A stretch of DNA of 33,306 nucleotides, taken from the NCBI GenBank assembly GCA_003597995.1, contig QZJY01000025.1:1-33306 (forward strand), read 5' to 3'. The stretch is from Dehalococcoidia bacterium. Lineage in GTDB: Bacteria; Chloroflexota; Dehalococcoidia; Dehalococcoidales; UBA1222. Below, piece by piece: positions 16,516 to 24,048 of this stretch (within the stretch, counting starts at the first letter, position 1; each line of letters begins with the position of its first letter). Below the pieces are notes generated by a model. That model did not search any database and was not told the DNA's origin. It was given only the letters and a program-made list of their open reading frames with translations. A program made the position numbers and the translations under genes.

Positions 16516-18066
16516 CTAAATGACCAGTTTATTCTTGGGTGCCTCTGGGTATTTCGACCTCTCAGCCTCATCAAGGTAGTCCATGTTGACCAGAAGGTCG
16601 CTCCGGCCAACGAGTTCTTTCATGCTGCGTAAACCGTACTGGCGCAGCAACTGGCACCACTGCTTGCGCCAGGCGAGGTACATATTCACAATACGCTGTT
16701 CGGCATATTCTTCGTTGATCATATACCCCAGCTCGGGGTCGGTAGAGGCGATGCCGCGGGCGCAACCCCGTCCGCTCTCGCACTTGCCACAGCGGATGCA
16801 GTCCAGCGCCACCAGGTCGGCCGTGCCGATGACCACACCGTCAGCCCCCAGCGCTATTGCCTTGGCCGCGTCCATGGCGTTCCTGATGCCGCCGCTGGCC
16901 ATAAGGCATACCTGATCGCGGATGCCCTCTTCCTTGAGAAAACGGTGTATGCGCGGAATGGCGTATTCGATGGGCATGGCGATATTCTTTTTGGCGATGT
17001 CGGGCGCCGCTCCGGTGCCGCCGTAGCTGCCGTCGAAGTGTATGATGTGGGCACCGGCGTAATAGCTGCCGACGGCCACCATGTCCGCATCGCTGGGCGT
17101 GGATACCTTAATGGAGACAAGGGCGCGGGGGTTGATTTCCTTAATCCAATCCACGTGTTTTTTGTGGTCTTCCACCGAATAGACGCTATGGAAAGGGAAA
17201 GGCGAGAAAAGAGAACTGCCCACCACCGTCTCGCGGATGGCGGCTACTTCAGGGGTCACTTTATCCCCTAAGAGGTGCCCGCCGAGTCCCGGCTTGGCGC
17301 CCTGGGCATATTTGAACTCTACTACCGGGGCGTTCTGAATGGTTTCCTCGCGCACGCCGAAAAGTCCGGTGGCTACCTGGGTAACCACATGCTCGGCATA
17401 CGGCAAAAACTCCGGCGGATATCCGCCCTCGCCGGTGCAGGTCATGGTGTTCAGGCGTGTAGCTGCCCGCGCCCGGCCCACTATCACCGGCAGAGCCGTC
17501 GAACCGAAGGACATGCCTCCGCCGTAGCATGGCAGCGACAACACCTTCTGCGGACGGCCGTCACCGCGGCGGTTGAGGTTCAGGCTGGTATCGATGTCCT
17601 CATCGTTGATGTCGAGATAATCCGCCGCATCGGGAATACGGAAACGCATTTTGTCGAAACCGCCGCCTGATGAACCCAGTGAATATTCCAGGTCCACTCG
17701 GGGAAGCTCGCCGGTCTCGGCCATGTGCCAGTGCCCGATGAGCATCTCCGGAGTCCAGCGGTAGTCGCCCAGTGCCTGCAGCGTCGGGTTCAAGTTCACG
17801 CTGAGCGCCTGGTTGGGGCAGCGCTTCACGCAGTAAAAATCGTTACCGGCGCAAGCGGTTCCGATACACAGATGCGAGCGCGGCGGCAGGGGCCTGGAGT
17901 AGCCCTCAGGTTTGATATGCACGCCATAGGGGCAGAGCTCGGCGCACAGGCCGCAAGCGGCGCAGCGCGAGTTGCGTTTAACTAAATACTTGCCGATGGG
18001 GTTGCGGAAGCGCGAAGGAGTGTTCACGGATTCAGGCAATATATTTTTAGTTTTGATGGTATTCAT
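16516..18066 (-). CDS. FMN-binding glutamate synthase domain protein with ferredoxin clusters (GltB2 type)
   Basis: The 516-residue protein starts with a ferredoxin-like region holding CxxCxxCxxxC (C35, C38, C41, C45) and a second Cys set (C67, C72, C79, C83). The FMN-binding barrel of glutamate synthase follows, with YGGGMSFGS (181-189), GEGGYPPEF, QGAKPGLGGHLLGDKV (255-270), DGSYGGTGAAPD (345-356), SGGIRNAMDA and GADGVVIGTADL. The iron-sulfur loop is CIRCGKCESGRGC (423-435). All catalytic landmarks are intact. The ATG at 18066 is used: the open frame extends 131 codons upstream but there it only overlaps the preceding gene in another frame. The start lies 4 bases after the preceding stop, so coupling is likely. 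It should condense 2-oxoglutarate with ammonia, with electrons through its Fe-S centres. Confidence 0.88.
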   Translation of the reverse strand: MNTIKTKNILPESVNTPSRFRNPIGKYLVKRNSRCAACGLCAELCPYGVHIKPEGYSRPLPPRSHLCIGTACAGNDFYCVKRCPNQALSVNLNPTLQALGDYRWTPEMLIGHWHMAETGELPRVDLEYSLGSSGGGFDKMRFRIPDAADYLDINDEDIDTSLNLNRRGDGRPQKVLSLPCYGGGMSFGSTALPVIVGRARAATRLNTMTCTGEGGYPPEFLPYAEHVVTQVATGLFGVREETIQNAPVVEFKYAQGAKPGLGGHLLGDKVTPEVAAIRETVVGSSLFSPFPFHSVYSVEDHKKHVDWIKEINPRALVSIKVSTPSDADMVAVGSYYAGAHIIHFDGSYGGTGAAPDIAKKNIAMPIEYAIPRIHRFLKEEGIRDQVCLMASGGIRNAMDAAKAIALGADGVVIGTADLVALDCIRCGKCESGRGCARGIASTDPELGYMINEEYAEQRIVNMYLAWRKQWCQLLRQYGLRSMKELVGRSDLLVNMDYLDEAERSKYPEAPKNKLVI

Positions 18067-18070
18067 ATAA

Positions 18071-19477
18071 TCACCCGCATGGTACTTTTCTCTGCCCGAA
18101 GATGGGCGCGAAGCTCTCTCTTTCGAGGTCTTCCAGGAACAGGGCGCGCCCCACCTCGCCGCGCAGGCGGCGCACCTCGCGGATGCCGCAGGCTCCCATA
18201 ACCTCCAGAAGCTGGTTATGCCAGGCGCCGATAAGATTGACGATGCGTTGTACCCCCCAGGCGACATAGATGTCCCCGATGTCCACCGGGCAGGATTCGC
18301 CTCGCTTGCAGCGCCCGCACAGACGGCATTCAAGGGCGATGAGCATGGGAATGTCCACCACCACCCCGTCGGCCCCGCAGATGACAGCCTTGGCCATATG
18401 CTCGGCCATGGCGATGCCGCCGGAGAAGAGAAGATTGACTGTAGGACGCACCTTGCCATCCACCAGCTTGCGGTGGATCTCGCGTATCATATCGCGCAGG
18501 GTGCGCGGGTTGGAAGAACCTGTTTCGCGGCCGTTGTCTTCGGCATAAAAATGCAGCACGTCCACGCCGGTGCCCGTTAGTTCGAGAGCGCGCGAGGCCG
18601 CCGAGGCGTCAAGCGGCAGGCCGACCGAGATGAGCAATCCGGGTTTGAAACCGCGCAGCGTGGCAAATTCGCGCTCTATTCCGGATGAGTCGACCATCTC
18701 GACCATCCGGCTCTTGCAGATTATGTCAACATATTCCTTATAATTAGCCGCGTCCAGCCTGGGCACCATGGTGCCGTCAAACCCGGTGAAAGATGAGGAA
18801 TAATCTTTCGCATCGATGAGCATCAAAGTATGCAGCTTTTGCGCCGCCCCGGCCATGGCCAGCAGCTCCTTCTGGCTCAGCACGCCGAAAGCGGGCGGCT
18901 GCAAGATCACAGGGAGAGGGATTTCCACGATTTCGGGAAGTGATACTGGTAAATTCCCTTCCTTATCGAAGATGAGCCTCATCGGCTTGCGTGAAAGCTC
19001 TATGGAGGTGCTGATATACTCGCGCCCGTGGATGCCATCACGCGTGGGGCGCACGATTTCGGACATATCGGTCCACATGGCATCGAAACCCGCGCCACTG
19101 AACAGCCCACGGTAACCCGCGCCGGAAACTGGAATTCTTCCGGTGTGGGCCTGGAACCAGGTCTGGTTGATGATTTCGGGCTGCCAGTACTCGTCGCCCA
19201 TGAGCGTGTATTCCGGATTGATGACGGGTGAAAAAATACCCTTGGTGCATTCTTGCACGCAGCGGAAACAGCTCTGGCATATATAGAGAAACTCCGGCTC
19301 ATCCATGGTGATGACGTGCTGGTAGCTATCCTTGTAGACGTTGTAGACGCACTTCTTCTTGACGCACTGCCGGCAACTTCCGGCGCAGTCCTCGCGGAAC
19401 TCCACCGTTGAAAACTTGCCCACCGCCAGAAAACGCGGCGGCGCGGCTTTCGTCTCTATATGATATTTTTTAGGCAT
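18071..19477 (-). CDS. Divergent glutamate-synthase-like Fe-S flavoprotein
   Basis: The 468-residue protein is a distant paralogue of the following gene. N-terminal Cys sets C31/C35/C38/C43 and C67/C70/C73/C77 suggest two 4Fe-4S clusters. A barrel of the FMN-binding glutamate synthase type follows (SGGIAMAEHMAKAVICGADGVVVDIP) and ends in CRLCGRCKRGESC (384-396), the counterpart of the glutamate synthase Fe-S loop. The GGTG motif and the QGAKPGxGG motif of true glutamate synthases are missing; AEDNGRETG (312-320) stands where DGxxGGTG would be. It probably still binds a flavin and clusters but may not make glutamate. An electron-transfer or non-standard catalytic subunit is my inference. It is 11 bases downstream of metF. 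Confidence 0.78.
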   Translation of the reverse strand: MPKKYHIETKAAPPRFLAVGKFSTVEFREDCAGSCRQCVKKKCVYNVYKDSYQHVITMDEPEFLYICQSCFRCVQECTKGIFSPVINPEYTLMGDEYWQPEIINQTWFQAHTGRIPVSGAGYRGLFSGAGFDAMWTDMSEIVRPTRDGIHGREYISTSIELSRKPMRLIFDKEGNLPVSLPEIVEIPLPVILQPPAFGVLSQKELLAMAGAAQKLHTLMLIDAKDYSSSFTGFDGTMVPRLDAANYKEYVDIICKSRMVEMVDSSGIEREFATLRGFKPGLLISVGLPLDASAASRALELTGTGVDVLHFYAEDNGRETGSSNPRTLRDMIREIHRKLVDGKVRPTVNLLFSGGIAMAEHMAKAVICGADGVVVDIPMLIALECRLCGRCKRGESCPVDIGDIYVAWGVQRIVNLIGAWHNQLLEVMGACGIREVRRLRGEVGRALFLEDLERESFAPIFGQRKVPCG

Positions 19478-19488
19478 ATCGCTAATAC

Positions 19489-20418
19489 CTACTTCATCGG
19501 ACGCGGCATCAGTCCGGCGGCCTTTACCAGATCGGGTACTCGTTCCTCGGCTTCGATGGCCATGATGTGTATACCTCTAACACCGGGGATAGCCCGCAGC
19601 TCGGCGATAGTCTCAATGGCAATTTTCAAACCTTCCTCAACTGCCTTCGGTCCGGTCACCCCCGCCATGCGTTTAATAACTGCTTCGGGCACATCCATTC
19701 CGGCGACCTTCGTCGCCATGAACTGCGCCATTTTAGCTGACTTGAGAGGCGTGATGCCCGCCAGGATGTATACCTTTTCCGTCAGTCCTTCTTCCCGCGC
19801 CATCCGCATCCATTCCCTGAAACGCGGCAGGTCATAAACGCACTGCGTCTGGATGAAATCGACACCTGCGGCGATTTTCTTGGCCAGCCGCACCACGCGG
19901 TAAGACAACGGGTCGGCAAAGGGGTTCTCGGCGGCTCCGATAAACATTTCAGGCGCGCCGTTCAGCGCGAAGCCGCTCATGTCTTTGCCCTCGTCGCGCA
20001 TGACGCGCACGGCATGCACAAGATTGACCGAGTCGATATCGAACACATTTGACGCTTCCGGCTGGCTGCCCAGGCTCTGATGGTCGCCTGAAAGGCACAG
20101 CATATTGCGAATCCCCAGAGAGTAGGCGCCTATGATATCCGACTGCAGCGCGATGCGGTTGCGGTCTCGCGTGACCATCTGCATAACGGGCTCGATGCCC
20201 AGCTCTAACAGGTGCAAACAGGCAGCCAGGCTGCTCATTCGCACCACAGCCGTCTGGTTGTCGGTGACGTTCACCGCATCCACGCAGCTTTTGAGCCACT
20301 CGCCCTTCCTGTGTATAATCTCAGCATTGGCGCCCCTGGGTGGCCCGCACTCCGCGGTTACCGCAAAGCCCCCGCCGGCAAGGACGCTTTTAAGTTTGCT
20401 CGCTCCGTCGCTTTTCAT
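19489..20418 (-). CDS. metF: Methylenetetrahydrofolate reductase (MetF)
   Basis: TIM-barrel flavoenzyme of 309 residues that reduces 5,10-methylene-THF to 5-methyl-THF. The folate and FAD barrel motifs are present: AVTAECGPPRG, DAVNVTDN, QMVTRDRNRIALQSDIIGAYSLGIRNMLCLSGD, GVDFIQTQCVYD and ILAGITPLKSAKMAQFM. It overlaps metV by four bases (ATGA) and is thus coupled to it. The MetV partner marks it as the acetogen-type MetVF form, which in Moorella works with HdrABC-MvhD rather than directly with NAD(P)H. In this locus it may supply methyl groups to the Wood-Ljungdahl carbonyl branch or to methionine synthesis. Confidence 0.94.
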   Translation of the reverse strand: MKSDGASKLKSVLAGGGFAVTAECGPPRGANAEIIHRKGEWLKSCVDAVNVTDNQTAVVRMSSLAACLHLLELGIEPVMQMVTRDRNRIALQSDIIGAYSLGIRNMLCLSGDHQSLGSQPEASNVFDIDSVNLVHAVRVMRDEGKDMSGFALNGAPEMFIGAAENPFADPLSYRVVRLAKKIAAGVDFIQTQCVYDLPRFREWMRMAREEGLTEKVYILAGITPLKSAKMAQFMATKVAGMDVPEAVIKRMAGVTGPKAVEEGLKIAIETIAELRAIPGVRGIHIMAIEAEERVPDLVKAAGLMPRPMK

Positions 20419-21083
20419 ATAACGTGGTCCTCTCGTAGTAAGCGGCGCGGCCCGCCGGCCAGACTGGGACGCCAGTCCTTGGCCGGGATATAGCGCTTCA
20501 AATTACCTTGCAGCCCCAGGGCTGTCAGACGGTCGATAATAAGCTGCCAGGCGCAGTCTATATCGGGGCTGACTTCGCACTTGCCGTTCTTCGACCCTCC
20601 GCAGGGCCCGTTCATCAGGCGCTTGGAGCAGCGCGTCACCGGGCAGATACCCCCGAAGGTGTCCAGATCGCAGTCGCCGCAGCCAGAGCATTCTTCAGTG
20701 AATAAACCGGGTTTTTCCAGAACGCCGATAAAAGTCGTATTTACTCCGGGAAGCAGTACAGATTTAGCAAAGCGCCGTGCCATGGCCTGAACGCCGGCCC
20801 CGCAGGCTAAAGAGAGTACGGCTTCGTTACGCGCCACTGCTTGCGCCGCCTCCTGTATGAAGGCATCCTCACACTGGCGCTCTACGGTCAGCTCCTCGGT
20901 CTCAATGGACTTGCTCTCCTGGCCGAAAGCTAGGCGGAGAGCCGCGCCCAGAGTGGCTGCTTCGTCCTCTCCGCCGGCAAAGCACGTCTTGACGCAGGTG
21001 CCGCATCCCAGGATGAGCACTTTCTGGTAAGGCCGCAGCATCTCTTTTATTTCAGCGATAGGTTTCTGTTTGGCGACTATCAT
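20415..21083 (-). CDS. metV: MetV, iron-sulfur/zinc partner of MetF (MTHFR C-terminal domain)
   Basis: Cys-rich protein of 222 residues. The N-terminal part has LGCGTCVKTCFAGG (C27, C30, C34) and the C-terminal part has ECSGCGDCDLDTFGGICPVTRC and LMNGPCGGSKNGKC. This matches the MetV/methylene-tetrahydrofolate reductase C-terminal family, which carries Fe-S clusters and a zinc site and forms a tight complex with MetF. Its end overlaps the metF start. It links MetF to an electron donor other than NAD(P)H; the neighbouring mvhD-like and Fe-S flavoprotein genes are candidates. Confidence 0.88.
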   Translation of the reverse strand: MIVAKQKPIAEIKEMLRPYQKVLILGCGTCVKTCFAGGEDEAATLGAALRLAFGQESKSIETEELTVERQCEDAFIQEAAQAVARNEAVLSLACGAGVQAMARRFAKSVLLPGVNTTFIGVLEKPGLFTEECSGCGDCDLDTFGGICPVTRCSKRLMNGPCGGSKNGKCEVSPDIDCAWQLIIDRLTALGLQGNLKRYIPAKDWRPSLAGGPRRLLREDHVI

Positions 21084-21136
21084 GGGTTATCTCCATTGTA
21101 TCAAGGATTGTATTCATCAAGCTGTAACTCTGGTCT

Positions 21137-21550
21137 CTATCTGGGACTAGCTTGCGCGGCCGGCTTAACCGGATTGGGTCCCAGTTCTGCCAGTCCTTTT
21201 AGCAGAAGAGTTATGGCAGCGTCCGTGTCACTGCTGGCGGTATAAACTAGCCTCTTGCCGCCCAGGCCTATCTCATCCAGCAGTTTTTGCACCCAGGCAA
21301 CGCGTTTGGCTGCCCGAATATTGCCGTCGACGCGCTTACATCTGCCGGCAGGGCAGCCTACGACCATCACTCCGTCAGCGCCACATTCGAAGGCTTTCAG
21401 CATGAAAATATCTTTGATCATGGATGAGCAGGGCATTTTCACGCTTTGTATGCGAGCAGCCTTTTCCGGGTCCTGCGTAGAAAAAACGCCCCGGTCTAAG
21501 GCGTTTACACAGAAGAACACGTGTATCTTTGGTTCGAATTTGCTGCTCAT
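21137..21550 (-). CDS. mvhD: MvhD/FlpD-type hydrogenase iron-sulfur subunit (heterodisulfide reductase delta-like)
   Basis: The 137-residue product fits the FlpD/MvhD family, small 2Fe-2S proteins that carry electrons to HdrA. The signature GADGVMVVGCPAGRCKRVDGN (57-77) is clear, with Cys at 14, 41, 66 and 71. The usual CNWC near the N-terminus is reduced to a single Cys (FFCVNALD). The ATG at 21550 matches the family start (MSSKFEPKIH). An ATG ten codons upstream is also possible; neither has a strong ribosome binding site. It is first in the operon, 53 bases before metV. No hdrA is seen in the window. Confidence 0.85.
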   Translation of the reverse strand: MSSKFEPKIHVFFCVNALDRGVFSTQDPEKAARIQSVKMPCSSMIKDIFMLKAFECGADGVMVVGCPAGRCKRVDGNIRAAKRVAWVQKLLDEIGLGGKRLVYTASSDTDAAITLLLKGLAELGPNPVKPAAQASPR

Positions 21551-21685
21551 ATATCTATCACAGCCTTCAGTGCCTGTCATTTTACTGCTTCTTGAGACAG
21601 CTTAACGGCAACAATTCCCGTAAACTGATTCTGCTCAGGCTGATAAACCATCAGGATACGGTATATGGTTGCCGATAGTGAATTT

Positions 21686-21715
21686 ACTATACTACAGCCT
21701 GAATTGGCTTGTCAA
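21686..21715 (-). promoter_or_regulatory. Promoter of the mvhD-metV-metF-glt operon
   Basis: TTGACA (21710-21715) and TATAGT (21686-21691) on the minus strand are separated by 18 bp. Transcription would start near 21679, leaving a leader of about 130 nt before the mvhD ATG. I recognise no known riboswitch in that leader. Confidence 0.75.
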
Positions 21716-21813
21716 ACCAGCCAGATTGTGCGGAGAGTCATAATATCACTGCATCAATCAGGCAAAAAGAACTTGGGTCACATAAAGAAAACCAACTATT
21801 CCAGATTCAAGCA

Positions 21814-21850
21814 TAAAAAAGAGAGGACTGTGACTGGCCGCCCTCTCTTT
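21814..21850 (-). terminator. Terminator of the Ala-rich coiled-coil gene
   Basis: On the minus strand AAAGAGAGGG and CCTCTCTTTTTTA flank a short loop, giving a stem followed by a T-run. It lies 20 bases after the stop of the 21871-23868 gene and ahead of the next promoter. Confidence 0.75.
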
Positions 21851-21870
21851 CAAATCGGAGCGAATGAAGA

Positions 21871-23868
21871 CTAGCGAATGAGCGAGATCAGACCGGTGCT
21901 CAGGGCTACCGCCGCGATAACAGCGGCAACAAAGACCAGCACGATGATAACGGTGAGTTCGCGCGAACCGATAATTCTCTTGATCAACTCTCTCAGGTTT
22001 TCTTCATTGCGCAGGGCTTCCTCAGCCTTTTCCTGGGCTTCTTTGGCGGCACGCTCGGCAGCAGCCATGGCGCGCGCACTGGCTTCCTCAGCCCTGCGCG
22101 CGGCGTCTTCCGCCGCCCTCTTGGCTTCTGCTGCCCTGGCGGCGGCGCCTTCGCCCACGCTGCGGGCAGAGTTGGCCGCATCCTTAGCTTCGCGTGCAAC
22201 AGCTTCCGCGCGGCGGGCAGCTTCTTCGGCGGCTTTGCGCGCGTCTTCAGCGGCTTTCTTGGAGGCTTCGGCCGCCTCCTTGGCGGCGCGGATGGCCTCC
22301 TCCGCCTCTTTGGTCGCTTTGGCGGCTGCATCCCTGGCAACCATTTCAGCCCGGAGGGCGGCTGCCTCAGCGGCCTTGCGCGCGTCTTCGGCGGCTTTTT
22401 TGGCAGCTTCCGCTGCCTCCCTGGCGGCGCGAATAGCCTCTTCAACGCCTGTAGCGGCGCTGGCGGCGGCTTCCTTGGCGACCGCTTCGGCGCGCCGGGC
22501 GGCCGCCTCAGCAGCCTTGCGCGCGTCCTCGGCGGCCTTTTTGGCAGCTTCCGCTGCCTCCCTGGCGGCGCGGATGGCCTCCTCGGCACCGGTGGCAGCT
22601 TCGCTGGCTGCCGTCTGGGCTGCTTCAGTAGCTGTTTTCGATGCCTGAATGGAGGCTTTGGCGGCGGCCTCAGCGGCCTTGGCCATATCCTCGGCCATGG
22701 CCACCAGTTTGTGCAATGCCTGAGCGGAGGCCTGGATGGCTTCATCACCCAGCAGGTCCGCTGCTTCGGCCTTCTTGAACGCCTTGTCGGCTACGTCGTA
22801 TCCTTTTGTGGCCGCTGCCTTGGCTTCAAGCCCGGCCGTTTCAACTCTTTCGGCCACCTTTCCACTCACTCTTACCGAAGCTTCTATAGCTTCGTCGCCG
22901 GCGATATCGGCCAATGCAGAGCGGCGACGTACATCCTCGGCAGCCTGGAAAGTGGCGGATGCCAGTCTCTTGCTCTTCCTGCCAGCTTCATCGGCCTTGA
23001 TGGCAGTTTGAGCGGTGATATGAGCAGCCAGCTCAGCCCTGGCGGCTTTGACCTCTTTGGCGCTGTCGTCAGCCTCTTTGGCTGATTTATTGGCTTTTTC
23101 AATGGCCGCAAGCACGGCGGCTTTGGCTGCGCTGGCAGCTCCTTCTGCCCGGGCGGCAGTTTCACCGGCGGCCTTGGCTGCTGCTGCAGCGGCTTCTCTG
23201 GCAGCCAGTTCAACTTCCTCGGCTTTACGCGCTGCTTCTTCCGCGGCATACTTGGCCCCGCGTGCCGTTTCCTCCGCTTTAAGAGCGGCCTTTTCGGCTT
23301 TCCTGGCAGCTTCTTCCGCAGCCAGCGTGGCGCTCTCGGCGGCCTTACGGGCCATAGCGATGGCTTCGGCGGCAGCTTTCTTGGCGGCTTCGGCGGCCTC
23401 TCTGGCGGCCTTTACAGCTTCTTCCGCCCCCAGGATGGCTTTTCGGCTGGCTTCTTCGGCACGCCGGGCGGCTTCATCGGCCGCTTTTTTAAAGGCTTCC
23501 AATGCCCTTCTGGATTCCCTGTCGGCTTCTTCGGCCTTGCGGATGGCTTCTTCAGCGGCCAGCTTGGCGGCCTTGGCCTGCGCCTCAGCCTTGGCGGCGG
23601 CTTCCTGAGCAGCGCGGGTGGCTGTCTCAGCCGCTTTTTCTCCAGCCTGCCGGGCTTCTATCGCCCGGGCTTGAGCCTCTTTGGAAGCCTTGGTGGCTGA
23701 AAGGGCAGCTTCACGCGCCAGTTTGGCGGCTTCCTCGGCCCTGCGGGCGGCTTCGGTTGCCGCATCGATATTGCTGTCCATCTCATCGAGTATCTGGGGC
23801 AGCGGTTTGCTCATTATTTTTATGTGTTCGGCGGCCTTCTTCACGGGCTCAGTAACTTTTGGCGACAT
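21871..23868 (-). CDS. Ala/Glu/Lys-rich helical repeat protein with C-terminal membrane anchor
   Basis: I do not recognise a named family. The 665-residue protein is almost entirely amphipathic helix of the type AARRAEEAAKLAREAA, dominated by Ala, Glu, Lys and Arg with no Cys. It resembles LEA-like, tropomyosin-like or apolipoprotein-like helices more than leucine-zipper coiled coils. Residues 427-567 form three 47-residue near-identical repeats. A second pair of similar segments (GDEAIEAS, GDEAIQAS) lies mid-protein. It ends with one hydrophobic segment (ELTVIIVLVFVAAVIAAVA) near 637-660 and no N-terminal signal, so it should be tail-anchored with the long domain in the cytoplasm. The ATG at 23868 is chosen for AAGGAGGA six bases upstream. 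It has its own promoter and terminator. Confidence 0.85.
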   Translation of the reverse strand: MSPKVTEPVKKAAEHIKIMSKPLPQILDEMDSNIDAATEAARRAEEAAKLAREAALSATKASKEAQARAIEARQAGEKAAETATRAAQEAAAKAEAQAKAAKLAAEEAIRKAEEADRESRRALEAFKKAADEAARRAEEASRKAILGAEEAVKAAREAAEAAKKAAAEAIAMARKAAESATLAAEEAARKAEKAALKAEETARGAKYAAEEAARKAEEVELAAREAAAAAAKAAGETAARAEGAASAAKAAVLAAIEKANKSAKEADDSAKEVKAARAELAAHITAQTAIKADEAGRKSKRLASATFQAAEDVRRRSALADIAGDEAIEASVRVSGKVAERVETAGLEAKAAATKGYDVADKAFKKAEAADLLGDEAIQASAQALHKLVAMAEDMAKAAEAAAKASIQASKTATEAAQTAASEAATGAEEAIRAAREAAEAAKKAAEDARKAAEAAARRAEAVAKEAAASAATGVEEAIRAAREAAEAAKKAAEDARKAAEAAALRAEMVARDAAAKATKEAEEAIRAAKEAAEASKKAAEDARKAAEEAARRAEAVAREAKDAANSARSVGEGAAARAAEAKRAAEDAARRAEEASARAMAAAERAAKEAQEKAEEALRNEENLRELIKRIIGSRELTVIIVLVFVAAVIAAVALSTGLISLIR
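22168..22590 (-). repeat. Three 141-bp tandem in-frame repeats in the helical protein gene
   Basis: Three consecutive 47-codon units each encode (G/E)xEEAIRAAxEAAEAxKKAAEDARKAAExAA and a variable end. The first two copies are closest to each other; the third carries more substitutions. The unit length is a multiple of three, so copy-number change would keep the reading frame. Confidence 0.85.
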
Positions 23869-23907
23869 TTTCTTCCTCCTTAACCCTGAAAACACTCAGA
23901 CAAAAAC

Positions 23908-23922
23908 GGCTGCCAAGCAGCC
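23908..23922 (-). terminator. Terminator-like hairpin in the leader of the helical protein gene
   Basis: On the minus strand GGCTGC-TTG-GCAGCC is followed by GTTTTTGT, about 40 bases before the ATG at 23868 and downstream of its promoter. It could be an attenuator or the end of transcripts from the 24049-24729 gene. Confidence 0.5.
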
Positions 23923-23994
23923 TGATTGAATTCGCTCGATTGATCTCTAATTGATGCGTCAATTTTATGTTTTATATGGCGCCTTCAATTCTTG

Positions 23995-24023
23995 ATATTA
24001 TTATCTTGTTCGTGATTTGTCAA
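23995..24023 (-). promoter_or_regulatory. Promoter of the helical repeat protein gene
   Basis: TTGACA (24018-24023) and TAATAT (23995-24000) on the minus strand are separated by 17 bp. The predicted leader is about 120 nt. Confidence 0.7.
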
Positions 24024-24048
24024 CAAACATCCGCTAAGTACGTTGGTT

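Noticed and set aside
18067-18459. 131-codon upstream extension of the GltB2-type protein
   Set aside because: Overlaps the preceding gene in another frame with no family similarity. The ATG at 18066 has GGGTGA upstream and begins the conserved part.
21878-22648. Ser/Ala-rich 256-codon frame opposite the helical repeat gene
   Set aside because: Repetitive antisense of an Ala-rich gene; the real frame has promoter, ribosome binding site, membrane anchor and terminator.
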